A DNA stretch of 64,000 nt from Anaerolineales bacterium UBA2395 (lineage in GTDB: Bacteria; Chloroflexota; Anaerolineae; Anaerolineales; Villigracilaceae), in NCBI GenBank assembly GCA_002343775.1, contig DDSH01000030.1:136725-200724 (forward strand). Direction: 5' to 3'. The position numbers were made by a program, and so were the translations under genes. Positions 41,603 to 50,969 of this stretch are shown one piece after another (position 1 is the first letter of the stretch; every line of letters starts with the position of its first letter). The notes below the pieces were generated by a model. That model saw nothing but the letters and a program-made list of their open reading frames with translations, made no database searches and was not told the origin of the DNA.

Positions 41603-42916
41603 ATGAGCAAAGAGCGGAAGCGCGCGCAGTGGGGTTGGTATCTGTACGACTTCGGAAACTCTGCCTATGCGGCAGTGGTTTTACTGGCAATTTATTCTGC
41701 TTATTTCAAGGGATCGGTGGTCGGTGGCGCGGAGGGTTCGCGGTTGTGGGGGATTTCGGTGGGGATCGCCATGCTGGTAAGCGCGGTCATTTCGCCGATC
41801 CTGGCGGTGATCGCGGATCATTCCGCGTTCAAAAAGCGCTTTTTATTCTTCTTTTCCTCACTCTCCTGGATGTTTACTGGTTTGTTGTTCTTCGTCCAAA
41901 AAGGGGATATTTTTTGGGGAATGCTGTTTTTCATCCTCGCGGAGATCGGCTATCGCTCCGGGCAGGTGTTCTACAACTCGCTTCTAACCGATGTGGCGGA
42001 GCCGGAGGAGATCGGGCGGGTTTCTGCCAACGGTTGGGCAATTGGCTCTGCAGGCGGGATCTTATGTCTGTTGCTGGTGCTGCCTGCCATTGTGCTGGTC
42101 AAAGGTTCAGACCTTCCCGTGCGCGGCGCGTTCGTGTTCACGTCGATCTTCTTCGTCATTTCTGCGTTGCCGATCTTTTTGTGGGTCAGGGAACGCGGCG
42201 ACCATAAACCGTTGCCGGAAGGCAAGAACTACCTCACGTTGGCGTTCAGCCGCCTCGGACGCACCTTTCGCTCGGTGCGGCATTTCAATGAGTTCCTCAA
42301 GTTCATCATCGCATTTCTCATTTTCAATGATGGCATCGTAATGGCGCTCGACTTTGCCGCCATTATTGGCGCAGTCTTGTATGGCATGAACCAGACGCAG
42401 CTCATCATTTTGATGATCCTTGTGCAATTTGCCAGCATTTTCGGCGCGTATCTTTCCGGTCTCTATGGCGAGCGGGTGGGATTCATGCGTGCGTTGATCG
42501 TCTCGCTGTTGCTGATGATCGCCGCCGTAGTCTGGATGTTCTTCAACACCACACTGACCGGCTTCTTCATCATTGCTTCGCTGGCAGGGTTCGCGTTGAC
42601 CGGTGTGCAAGCCGTCACACGCACCATGGCTGGCATCTTCGCGCCGAAAGGACAAAGCGCCGAATTCTACAGTTTCTTTGCCATTGCCGGAAAAACCTCC
42701 TCGTTCATTGGTCCGACCGTCTACGGATTCCTCGCTACGGGCGTCGCCTTGCGGCTTGAAGCGCAGGGCATGGCAACCCTGCTTGCCGAGCAGGCAGGGC
42801 AGCGTGTGGGTATTATCTCCATCGCGGTTTTTCTGGTAGTTGGTTTACTCGTCCTCTTAACGGTCAGCGATCAGCGCGCCCGCAAAGCAGCCTTGGAGTA
42901 CGCCCCGGCAGACTGA
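41603..42916 (+). CDS. UMF1/Atg22-type MFS transporter
   Basis: 437-residue MFS protein of the vacuole-effluxer-like UMF1 family. The family's N-terminal WGWYLYDFGNSAYAAVV is clear, and about 12 transmembrane segments follow. Yeast relatives export amino acids from the vacuole; bacterial function is unknown. I chose the ATG at 41603 because AGGAGA lies 7 bases upstream and MSKERKR fits the family. It is followed after 3 bp by the acyltransferase gene and then speE. Confidence 0.88.
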   Translation: MSKERKRAQWGWYLYDFGNSAYAAVVLLAIYSAYFKGSVVGGAEGSRLWGISVGIAMLVSAVISPILAVIADHSAFKKRFLFFFSSLSWMFTGLLFFVQKGDIFWGMLFFILAEIGYRSGQVFYNSLLTDVAEPEEIGRVSANGWAIGSAGGILCLLLVLPAIVLVKGSDLPVRGAFVFTSIFFVISALPIFLWVRERGDHKPLPEGKNYLTLAFSRLGRTFRSVRHFNEFLKFIIAFLIFNDGIVMALDFAAIIGAVLYGMNQTQLIILMILVQFASIFGAYLSGLYGERVGFMRALIVSLLLMIAAVVWMFFNTTLTGFFIIASLAGFALTGVQAVTRTMAGIFAPKGQSAEFYSFFAIAGKTSSFIGPTVYGFLATGVALRLEAQGMATLLAEQAGQRVGIISIAVFLVVGLLVLLTVSDQRARKAALEYAPAD

Positions 42917-42919
42917 CCC

Positions 42920-43675
42920 ATGCAGAATCAAAAATTCACCACGCCTCAGCGCAAGTTGATGCGAAATTTCCTTCGCTGGCTGGCGCATCCTGCGTTTGCC
43001 CTGCTCACCGATCTTGAGATCAACGGCGCGGAAAACCTGCCCGAAAAAGGTCCGCTGATGCTGGTGGGCAATCATTTCAGTTTTGTCGACCCGGCATCTT
43101 TCGTGCGTGTCATGCCGTGGGAGATCGAGTTCGTCGGCGGGGCAGATATGCCGCACGCCCCGCTTCACATGCGCCTGTTGCCGCTTTTGTGGGGGTATCA
43201 TCCGCTGTATCGCGGTACCGGCGCAAAAGACTCGCTCCGCGCTGCCGAAGGGATCCTTAAGCAAGGCGGCATTTTGGGAATTTTCCCAGAAGGTGGGAAT
43301 TGGGCGACAGTTTTGCGACCCGCGCGACCCGGCACCGCCTTTCTTGCCGTGCGCACGGGCGCATCCATTCTACCCGTGGGCTTGGTCGGCATGACCGAGG
43401 TGTTTCCCAGCCTCAGGCGTGGGCGGCGCGCAAAGATCCAGGTGAACATCGGCAAGCCGTTCGGTCCGTTCAAAGCCGAGGGGCATGGGCAACAACTCCG
43501 TGAACACTTGGATGAGATCGGGCACGAGATCATGCGTCGCATTGCTGAATTGATTCCACCCGAAGAACGCGGACATTACTCCGACGATCCTGCCGTTCGT
43601 GAAGCGGCTCGGGGGACGGAGATCTATCCGTGGGCAGACAAGGTCGAAGGTCAGGTACGAGGCGTTGCACAATAA
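42920..43675 (+). CDS. 1-acyl-sn-glycerol-3-phosphate acyltransferase (PlsC-like)
   Basis: 251-residue membrane-associated acyltransferase in phospholipid synthesis. The catalytic HX4D motif is NHFSFVDP; the glycerol-phosphate-binding region is GILGIFPEGGNW. Residues 130-190 follow the LPLAT fold (AFLAVRTGASILPVGLVG). It lies between the UMF1-type transporter and speE in one plus-strand run. Confidence 0.9.
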   Translation: MQNQKFTTPQRKLMRNFLRWLAHPAFALLTDLEINGAENLPEKGPLMLVGNHFSFVDPASFVRVMPWEIEFVGGADMPHAPLHMRLLPLLWGYHPLYRGTGAKDSLRAAEGILKQGGILGIFPEGGNWATVLRPARPGTAFLAVRTGASILPVGLVGMTEVFPSLRRGRRAKIQVNIGKPFGPFKAEGHGQQLREHLDEIGHEIMRRIAELIPPEERGHYSDDPAVREAARGTEIYPWADKVEGQVRGVAQ

Positions 43676-43692
43676 CGATATAAGGATTACTG

Positions 43693-44523
43693 ATGAGCAT
43701 CTGGTTTACTGAAGAATTACATCCATATTACCGGAAAGGGATTCGCGTCAGGCGCATCCTGGCAGATGAACAGACCCCGTATCAGCATATTCAAATGGTT
43801 GAGACCGAGTTCTTTGGCAATGCCATGATCCTGGACGGTATCATCCAATTGACCGAACGCGATAACATGGGGTATCACGAGATGATCGTGCATGTGCCCA
43901 TGCTGGCGGTTGGCAAACCCAAACGTGTGTTGATCGTGGGCGGCGGCGATGGCGGTTCGCTTCAGCAAGTGCTTCGTTACCCCTCTGTGGAAGAGGCAGT
44001 GGTGTGTGAATTAGACCAGCGTGTGGTGGACTTGTCGCGTGAATATTTCGCCGCTTCGTTCGGAGACCCGTGGGCGGATTCTCGTGCCAGGCTGCTTGTC
44101 CGCGATGCATTTGGCTACCTCGAAGAGAATCCCGGTCAGTTCGATGTCATCATCTCAGACACGACCGACCCCATTGGCATGGCGGAGCGCTTGTTCTCCG
44201 ATGAGTTTTACAAACTGATGGTTCGTGCGCTCGCTCCCGGTGGTGCTGCGGCGACCCAATGCGAGCAGCCTTTCTTCGATACGGAGCTGATCAAGACCAT
44301 CTATCGATCTGCAAAAATATTGACGAAGAATCCCGCCTATTTCTATGCAAACATTCCCACCTATCCAGGTGGGGGAATTGGCTTTATGTATGTTTCGGAT
44401 ACACCCTGGGAGAATGGTTTGAACATGCCGTTCCCGCCGGGCACGAACAAATACATCAATCCCGAAATTCACAAGGCGGCGTTCGCCCTGCCGGAAATTT
44501 TCAGAAAAGAGTTATACGGGTAA
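43693..44523 (+). CDS. speE: Spermidine synthase
   Basis: 276-residue polyamine aminopropyltransferase, transferring an aminopropyl group from decarboxylated SAM to putrescine. WFTEELHPYYRKGIRV at the N-terminus, the GGGDGGSLQQVLRYP nucleotide-binding motif and the catalytic Asp in VIISDTTDPIGMAERLF are conserved. Length typical. No speD or speA lies in the window. Confidence 0.95.
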   Translation: MSIWFTEELHPYYRKGIRVRRILADEQTPYQHIQMVETEFFGNAMILDGIIQLTERDNMGYHEMIVHVPMLAVGKPKRVLIVGGGDGGSLQQVLRYPSVEEAVVCELDQRVVDLSREYFAASFGDPWADSRARLLVRDAFGYLEENPGQFDVIISDTTDPIGMAERLFSDEFYKLMVRALAPGGAAATQCEQPFFDTELIKTIYRSAKILTKNPAYFYANIPTYPGGGIGFMYVSDTPWENGLNMPFPPGTNKYINPEIHKAAFALPEIFRKELYG

Positions 44524-44526
44524 GGC

Positions 44527-44560
44527 AAAATCTCCGAGATTCACTCGGAGATTTTTTTTT
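44527..44560 (+). terminator. Terminator after speE
   Basis: AAAATCTCCGAG pairs with CTCGGAGATTTT around a short loop, followed by nine T residues. Confidence 0.9.
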
Positions 44561-44652
44561 ATTTGTCATGGTATCCGAATTGTACATTTTGCCCTTCGTG
44601 CTATAGTATTAATATCTCAGGAAATTGTTTGCCCCTGATCTTTGTGTGCCAT

Positions 44653-47600
44653 ATGAAATCTCGAGCCCATTCTTCGCATTTCTGGTTGTTCCGCGTGTTT
44701 TCCTTCGCGGTGACGTTGGTTCTTACGCTGTCTGTATTTTCTCCGGTGAGTGCCGTTCCTGCGATGGCATTCACCCAGATCAGTTTTGTGCCGAATATCG
44801 AAACGGCTGGAGTTGTCGTCAGCGGTGCGGGGCTTCCGCGAACTGCGCAATTGACCTACCGTCGCAGCGGCGAGACCGAGTGGCGGGCGGGGCATTACCT
44901 CATGCGCATCGACGATGGGCGATTGGTCGGCAGCTTGTTCAATCTATCGGCTGCCACTTCATATGATGTCCGCGTAGTGGATGGCGGGAGCGAGATCAGC
45001 GGTTCGTTCACCACACAAGCCGATGAACTTGCATTTTCGCCAGTCAACACCATTTATGTGAACGATGATGCACCTCCCGGTGGAGACGGCTCGTTTTCGG
45101 CGCCGTTCCGCACCATCCAGGAGGGGGTCAATCGCGCTTCTGCTGGCACGCAAGTGTTGGTTGCAGATGGCATCTATCATGAGTCGGTCAAGTTTCCGGC
45201 TTCGGGAACTCCCGGGAATTGGATTCAGGTCAAGGCGGAAGGTGGAGGCGCGATCCTGGATGGGTCGATCTCGATCCCCGCGGAAGATTGGCAGCCCTAT
45301 GAAGGCAAATCCAACGTTTGGTTTATCAAGATCAATCCGGGGATCAAATATCTGGCGCGTGATGGGTTGCGTTTTTATCAATACGATACCTTGAGTGGCT
45401 TGTTCGCCAAGATGGGGCATAACAATGTGGACGTCAGCGAAGGTTGGTATTACGACCCGACAACATCACGATTGTACGTCCGCGTGCCGCGCGAACCACG
45501 AAAGTACAACTGGCAATTGCCGCGCCTGAATGCCGCATTCATGGTGGAGGGGCGCGACTGGATCTGGCTCGAAGGCTTTGAGATGCGTTACTATGGGGTT
45601 GGGTATGGTTGCGGTGTGTGCGCCACGAATGCATCGCACGTGGTGGTGCGCAGGAACCGCATTCACAACCTGCAGAACCCGGTCTTTGTGGATTGGACCG
45701 GCGGCGAAGATCGCGGCAATGACATCCGGATTGAATACAACGAGATGTATGATCCGCTTTTGGGCGATGTGTGGGAATGGAGTTCCGTTAAAGGCACTTC
45801 GATGGAATCCATTGCCATCGTCCTGCGTGGGCACACTGGCGCAATCGTGCGCGGGAATCACATCCATCATTACTTCAACGGCATTTACACCAGTTCCTCC
45901 GGGGCAATGGATAACCCCGGCGTGGCCTTCGATGTGGATGTCTACAACAATCGCATCCACCACATTGGCGACGATGCGCTGGAACCCGAGGGGACGGCCG
46001 TCAATCACCGCTTCCGCAATAATGTGATCGATAACGTGTTGGTTGGAATCTCACTGGCGCCGATCACCATGGGACCGGTCTGGGTGATGCGCTCGACCAT
46101 TTCCAATTTCAGCGGCAGGGGTATCAAGTTGGATCGAAACTCGGATGGCTGGGTGCTGCTCTATCACAATACCAGTTGGACGAACCGCACCGGCGCAAAT
46201 TCGATGGAATTCATCAGCTCGGTGCATAACTCTGTGCTGCGGAACAATATTTTTCAAGGCAATGGATATTCCATAATCGAGCGTGCCGTTGGTTCAACCG
46301 GACACGATTGGAACTATGATAACTGGAGCACCTCTGCCAGTCCGCGCTACAAATGGGAAAATGCGGATTACTACACCCTCAATCAACTGTGCCGAGCGAC
46401 GGGCTTGGAATGCAACGGGCATGAAAGCAGCCCGGGGTTGGTGAACCCCGGCGGTGGAGATTTTTCGCTTCTTTCCACCAGCCCGAACATTGACCGCGGC
46501 GCACTCGTCCCCGGCATCAACGATTTCTATCTAGGCAATGCGCCCGATATCGGCGCTTTTGAATCGTCGTTTGGTGCGCCGCCTCCCATCACAGATACGC
46601 CTACTCCTCCGCCAACCCAGACGCCCGTGGCGGCAGCCCCGCCGTCTGTCATTTCCATTTTGCGGGCAGATGCTTCGCCCAATAGTGCCGAGGTTGTCCG
46701 TTTTACCTTGAACTTTTCAGAAGATGTCATCGGCTTGGATACCGGTGATTTTGCATTGACCACAACAGGCAACCTTGCGAATACATCCATTGTGGAGATC
46801 AATGGCGCGGGAAGCGTTTACACAATTCTGGTCAATACCGGCAGTGGTGATGGAACGTTGCGCCTCGACCTTTTGGATAACGATAGTATTTTGGATGTGG
46901 ACTCGTTCCCGTTGGGCGGGACTGGCATGGGGAATGGAAACTTTTCGAGCGGCGAGATGTACATCGTCAACAAACTCGCTCCTTCCGTGACCTCAAGCCT
47001 GCGAGCCGACCCAAGCCCCACCTCGGCTGAAAGCGTACGCTTCATGGTCACGTTCTCTGAATCTGTTAGCGGGGTGGATCCTGCTGATTTTGTGCTGGCA
47101 GTTTCCGGGTTGAGCGAAGCGGGGGTCCTATCCGTTAGCGGCGTGGATTCGGTCTACATTGTCACGGTCAAGACAGGTAATGGCAGCGGTCCTCTTCGCC
47201 TTGACGTGGTTGACAATGACAGCATTCTTGATGCGGCTGGAGCACCGCTGGGCGGTGCCGGTTTGGGGAATGGAAACTTTAACGCGGGCGACCTGTATCT
47301 CGTGGATCGAAAGGTGCCTGTAATCCAATCGGCGACTTTCTCTTCGGACGGCGCGCAGGATGGCTGGGTGATGGAATCGAAGGAGACCAGCAACAAGGGC
47401 GGCACGATGAACTCCAACGCGATCACGTTCCGGTTGGGAGATAACGGACAGAATAATCAGTATCGTTCCATTTTGTCCTTCCAAACCGACTCACTGCCTG
47501 ATAATGCCGTGATCACACAGGCAATGCTGACCATGCAACTTGAGACCACGGTTGGTGTGGACCCGTTCAAGACGCATTTGAATATCTGGGTGGATATTCG

Positions 47601-47907
47601 TCAGGGTGCCTTTGGCAGTTTTGGTCCGTTCCAGATCGGCGCATTGCAAGTGTCTGATTTTCAAGCGCCTGCCAGCCTGTACACGGCGGGGACGGTCATG
47701 AACAATCCTGTCGGCGGTTGGTATTGGACTACTCTGGACGCGAAGTCATTTCCGTTCATTAACCTGAAAGGTACGACCCAGTTCCGGCTGGGATTCCAAT
47801 TGGATGACGACAATGACAAGCGCGATGATTATCTATCTTTCTTCAGTGGAGATTACAGTGTGCCGTCGGCGCGACCGCAACTGTCCATCAAGTATTATGT
47901 GCCGTAA
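44653..47907 (+). CDS. Secreted beta-helix protein with Ig-like repeats and DNRLRE-like end
   Basis: 1084-residue exported protein. The signal peptide starts MKSRAHSSHFWLFRVF and ends around SPVSAVPAMA. Residues 40-110 form an Ig/fibronectin-like domain. Residues 130-640 are a right-handed parallel beta-helix of the pectate-lyase type (FSAPFRTIQEGVNRASAGTQ, then many HxxNNR turns). After a Pro/Thr linker come two repeats with VRFTLNFSEDVIGLD and GTLRLDLLDNDSILD. The C-terminal 180 residues resemble a DNRLRE adhesion module (QYRSILSFQTDSLPDNAVI). A polysaccharide-binding or -cleaving surface protein is likely. The end is closely shared with the next gene. Confidence 0.85.
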   Translation: MKSRAHSSHFWLFRVFSFAVTLVLTLSVFSPVSAVPAMAFTQISFVPNIETAGVVVSGAGLPRTAQLTYRRSGETEWRAGHYLMRIDDGRLVGSLFNLSAATSYDVRVVDGGSEISGSFTTQADELAFSPVNTIYVNDDAPPGGDGSFSAPFRTIQEGVNRASAGTQVLVADGIYHESVKFPASGTPGNWIQVKAEGGGAILDGSISIPAEDWQPYEGKSNVWFIKINPGIKYLARDGLRFYQYDTLSGLFAKMGHNNVDVSEGWYYDPTTSRLYVRVPREPRKYNWQLPRLNAAFMVEGRDWIWLEGFEMRYYGVGYGCGVCATNASHVVVRRNRIHNLQNPVFVDWTGGEDRGNDIRIEYNEMYDPLLGDVWEWSSVKGTSMESIAIVLRGHTGAIVRGNHIHHYFNGIYTSSSGAMDNPGVAFDVDVYNNRIHHIGDDALEPEGTAVNHRFRNNVIDNVLVGISLAPITMGPVWVMRSTISNFSGRGIKLDRNSDGWVLLYHNTSWTNRTGANSMEFISSVHNSVLRNNIFQGNGYSIIERAVGSTGHDWNYDNWSTSASPRYKWENADYYTLNQLCRATGLECNGHESSPGLVNPGGGDFSLLSTSPNIDRGALVPGINDFYLGNAPDIGAFESSFGAPPPITDTPTPPPTQTPVAAAPPSVISILRADASPNSAEVVRFTLNFSEDVIGLDTGDFALTTTGNLANTSIVEINGAGSVYTILVNTGSGDGTLRLDLLDNDSILDVDSFPLGGTGMGNGNFSSGEMYIVNKLAPSVTSSLRADPSPTSAESVRFMVTFSESVSGVDPADFVLAVSGLSEAGVLSVSGVDSVYIVTVKTGNGSGPLRLDVVDNDSILDAAGAPLGGAGLGNGNFNAGDLYLVDRKVPVIQSATFSSDGAQDGWVMESKETSNKGGTMNSNAITFRLGDNGQNNQYRSILSFQTDSLPDNAVITQAMLTMQLETTVGVDPFKTHLNIWVDIRQGAFGSFGPFQIGALQVSDFQAPASLYTAGTVMNNPVGGWYWTTLDAKSFPFINLKGTTQFRLGFQLDDDNDKRDDYLSFFSGDYSVPSARPQLSIKYYVP

Positions 47908-48016
47908 AGGGTTTAAAATTTAGAATGATATTGAAATAGTCATGCCCCAACAGGTGGATATATGATGGAAATGCAAAAATAGGTGGGAAATTGCTTTAAC
48001 CTTGAAGGAGCGCATT

Positions 48017-50911
48017 ATGAAATCCAATATCCGCAACATGATCTGGAGAGTCATTGTTGGACTCCTCCTGTTGCTTACGCTTGCCTCGGCGGGTGGCTTG
48101 GCTGTTGTGCAGGCGGCGCCGGGTGACTATACCTGGATTTCGGCGGGGGCGAATGACACTTCGTATCGCGGGCAAATTTCAGCCAATGGACGCTTCGCCG
48201 TCTTTGAATCGGAAGCGACGACATTCGTCCCGGACGATACCAACGGCGTGGGAGATGTATTCCTGCGCGATCTGCAACTGGGTTCGATCATCCGCGTTTC
48301 GGTGGATGCGGCTGGTTTGCAGGCAAATGGCGGTGGTGGGATGCCGTCTATTTCGGCAGATGGGCGTTTTGTCGCTTTTGAATCTGGGGCGACCAACCTT
48401 GCTGCGGGCGATACAAATGGGTTTGGCGATGTGTATGTAAAAGATACGGTCATTGGCACAGTGACACGCGCTTCATTGACTTCCACGGGCGGCGAACCGA
48501 ACAATGATGTGACAGATGCGTCCATTTCAGGTGATGGACGGTTTGTGGTCTTTGACTCCGATGCGGATAATCTTGTGCCGAACGATACGAACGGCGCGGG
48601 CGATATCTTTGTCCGTGATATGCAACTGGGTACGACAACAGGCGTTTCTGTTTCTGGGAATCTTGGCGGCTTTGATGGCGGCATTTCTTTGGACGGGCGA
48701 TTTGTTGTCTTTAGTTCAAGGTCTACCAACCTGGTCCCTGACGATACCAATGGGGTTCTGGATATTTTTGTGTACTCGATCCAAACGGGGCAGATCGTGC
48801 GTGCTTCGGTAAATTCGAGCGGGGGGCAGGGCGATTTTTCTTCCATCGAACCTTCCATTTCGGGCGATGGACGATATGTTGCATTCTCTACGGCTTCGAA
48901 TGGCTTCACAACTGTTGAGACGTATGGCTATTCCCACCTTTATGTGCGTGACATGCAAACCGGTACGACCGTCTTGGCGTCCTACCAGGATGGCTATGCA
49001 ATGGTGGGCGAATCGGATGCATCGGTGATTTCTGCCGATGGGCGTTACATCGCTTTCAGTTTCGACGATAAGGGTGATGGGATGCCGCGGCGCGCTCTTT
49101 ACGTCCATGACCGGCTCGCAAACCAGACATATCTGGCTGTTTATGGTCGCGACAGCAGCGGCATGGATAATCCCATCCTGCCGTCCATTTCCGGGGATGG
49201 AAGACTTCTTCTGTTTGCGACGTCTTTCGCGCATGTGGCGGAAGATACCAACGGTACGAGAGACATTTATGTGAAAGAAATGTCCTATCAGACGGACGCT
49301 TTGCCGGCGGTTGTCTCCATCCAGCCTTCCTGCCCGGCCAGTTGTTCTCCTGCGGATCAGACCGTTAATTTCCTCATTCGATTTTCAGAGAATGTCACTG
49401 GTGTGGAGATCGGTGATTTCGTTCTAACCGTCAGCGGGGGAATTTCCGGGGCGGTGATAACCGCTGTCAGCGGGGCGGGAAGCGAATATTATGTCAGTGT
49501 GGATACTGGAGCGGAGGATGGCACGCTGCGTCTGGATGTCGTGGATGATGATGGAATCAGGGACGCTTCACAAAATCCTCTGGGTGGTACGGGCGCGGGC
49601 AATGGCAATTTTACGAACGGCGCAATTTACATTGTGAACAAAAATATTGCTGTTCTGACCAGTATCTTGAGGCTCGATGCGAATCCAACCGCGAGTGGAA
49701 GTGTGCGCTATGCGGTGAATTTCTCCGAGCCGGTGATCGGCGTGGATGTAAGTGATTTTGTAATTACCACTACGGGGTCGGTTGGAAGCGCCTCTTTGGG
49801 CGAGATCAACGGCGCGGGTGATTCTTATACGGTTAACGTCAATACGGGTTTGGGGGATGGAACCCTGCGGCTCGATCTGGTGGATGATGACAGCGTTGTG
49901 GATGGGAGCGGAATTCCGCTCGGTGGTTCGGGCACTGGCAATGGAAATTTTTCGGCTGGAGAGGCATATACGCTTGACCGGACCCCGCCACAAGTGTTGA
50001 CCATTCTGCGTCTCGACCCGGATCCGACTGCGGCGGAAACGGTTCATTTCAGCGTGGTCTTTACCGAACCTGTGAGGTACGTTGATGTTCACCAATTTGC
50101 GCTGGTGGCAAATGGACCTACGGGGCTTTCGATCCCGGAGCTGTCCATTGACGCAAGCACGGCGATCGTCACGGTTGGCACAGGGACGGGGAATGGAACC
50201 ATTCAACTCAATGTTATTGATGACGATAGCCTTTTTGACGCGGCTGGGAATCCGCTGGGCGGGCTTGGGGTTGGGAATGGGAATTTCACCGGACCTTTCT
50301 ATTCGATCAGTAAAAGGGTCAACGAAGCGAAGACGGAGAAATTACGTTCGAACGGAGCGAACGATGGCTGGATTCTCGAAACGTCGGAAGACAGCGGTGT
50401 CGGTGGTGTGAAAAATTCTTCATCCGATACCCTCCGCGTTGGTGACGACGGACAGGACCGTCAATATCGTTCCATTTTACATTTTCCCACCCACTATCTG
50501 CCAGATCATGCGATTATTACTCAGGCGATTCTGGTTATCAAAGTACAAGGCGTTGCTGGTAGTGATCCGTTCGCCACGCACGGAAATATTCTGGTGGATC
50601 TGAACTATGGACCGTACGGTTTCTTTGGTCCATTTAGGATCAATGCCCTGCAATCCATGGATTTTCAGTCAACTGCCAGTTTTGGAAATGCGGGGATCAT
50701 TCAAAATAATCCCGTAGGTGGATGGTACTGGGCGGTGTTGTCGCCGAATGCCTTTGTCTACATCAACAAGACAGGCAATACCCAACTTCGTCTTGCTTTC
50801 CAACTGGACGATAATGACGATCTCGGCGCAGACTTCCTGACGTTTTTTAGCGGTGACGTCATTGAACAATCCGACCGTCCACACTTGCTCATTGATTATT
50901 ATGTGCCGTGA
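48017..50911 (+). CDS. Secreted TolB-propeller protein with Ig-like repeats and DNRLRE-like end
   Basis: 964-residue exported protein. The signal peptide runs to about VVQAAPG. Residues 35-430 contain seven or so TolB/WD40-type blades with ISADGRFVAFES, then DTNGxxDxFVxDxxxGTT; the DTNG loops may bind calcium. Three repeats follow of the type VRYAVNFSEPVIGVDVSDF..GDGTLRLDLVDDDSxxD, then the same 180-residue DNRLRE-like C-terminus as the preceding protein (QYRSILHFPTHYLPDHAII). AAGGAG precedes the ATG at 48017. The N-terminal half differs completely from the neighbour while the C-terminal halves are paralogous, a clear case of module shuffling. Confidence 0.85.
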   Translation: MKSNIRNMIWRVIVGLLLLLTLASAGGLAVVQAAPGDYTWISAGANDTSYRGQISANGRFAVFESEATTFVPDDTNGVGDVFLRDLQLGSIIRVSVDAAGLQANGGGGMPSISADGRFVAFESGATNLAAGDTNGFGDVYVKDTVIGTVTRASLTSTGGEPNNDVTDASISGDGRFVVFDSDADNLVPNDTNGAGDIFVRDMQLGTTTGVSVSGNLGGFDGGISLDGRFVVFSSRSTNLVPDDTNGVLDIFVYSIQTGQIVRASVNSSGGQGDFSSIEPSISGDGRYVAFSTASNGFTTVETYGYSHLYVRDMQTGTTVLASYQDGYAMVGESDASVISADGRYIAFSFDDKGDGMPRRALYVHDRLANQTYLAVYGRDSSGMDNPILPSISGDGRLLLFATSFAHVAEDTNGTRDIYVKEMSYQTDALPAVVSIQPSCPASCSPADQTVNFLIRFSENVTGVEIGDFVLTVSGGISGAVITAVSGAGSEYYVSVDTGAEDGTLRLDVVDDDGIRDASQNPLGGTGAGNGNFTNGAIYIVNKNIAVLTSILRLDANPTASGSVRYAVNFSEPVIGVDVSDFVITTTGSVGSASLGEINGAGDSYTVNVNTGLGDGTLRLDLVDDDSVVDGSGIPLGGSGTGNGNFSAGEAYTLDRTPPQVLTILRLDPDPTAAETVHFSVVFTEPVRYVDVHQFALVANGPTGLSIPELSIDASTAIVTVGTGTGNGTIQLNVIDDDSLFDAAGNPLGGLGVGNGNFTGPFYSISKRVNEAKTEKLRSNGANDGWILETSEDSGVGGVKNSSSDTLRVGDDGQDRQYRSILHFPTHYLPDHAIITQAILVIKVQGVAGSDPFATHGNILVDLNYGPYGFFGPFRINALQSMDFQSTASFGNAGIIQNNPVGGWYWAVLSPNAFVYINKTGNTQLRLAFQLDDNDDLGADFLTFFSGDVIEQSDRPHLLIDYYVP

Positions 50912-50932
50912 GGATGATGGGATGTAGATAAA

Positions 50933-50969
50933 AACAATCGGGTCACGCTAAAAGCGTGACCCGATTGTT
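50933..50969 (-). terminator. Terminator of the pdh operon
   Basis: AACAATCGGGTCACGC pairs perfectly with GCGTGACCCGATTGTT (50933-50948 with 50954-50969). On the minus strand it is followed by TTTTTATCT. It overlaps the stop codon of the E2 gene. Confidence 0.85.
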
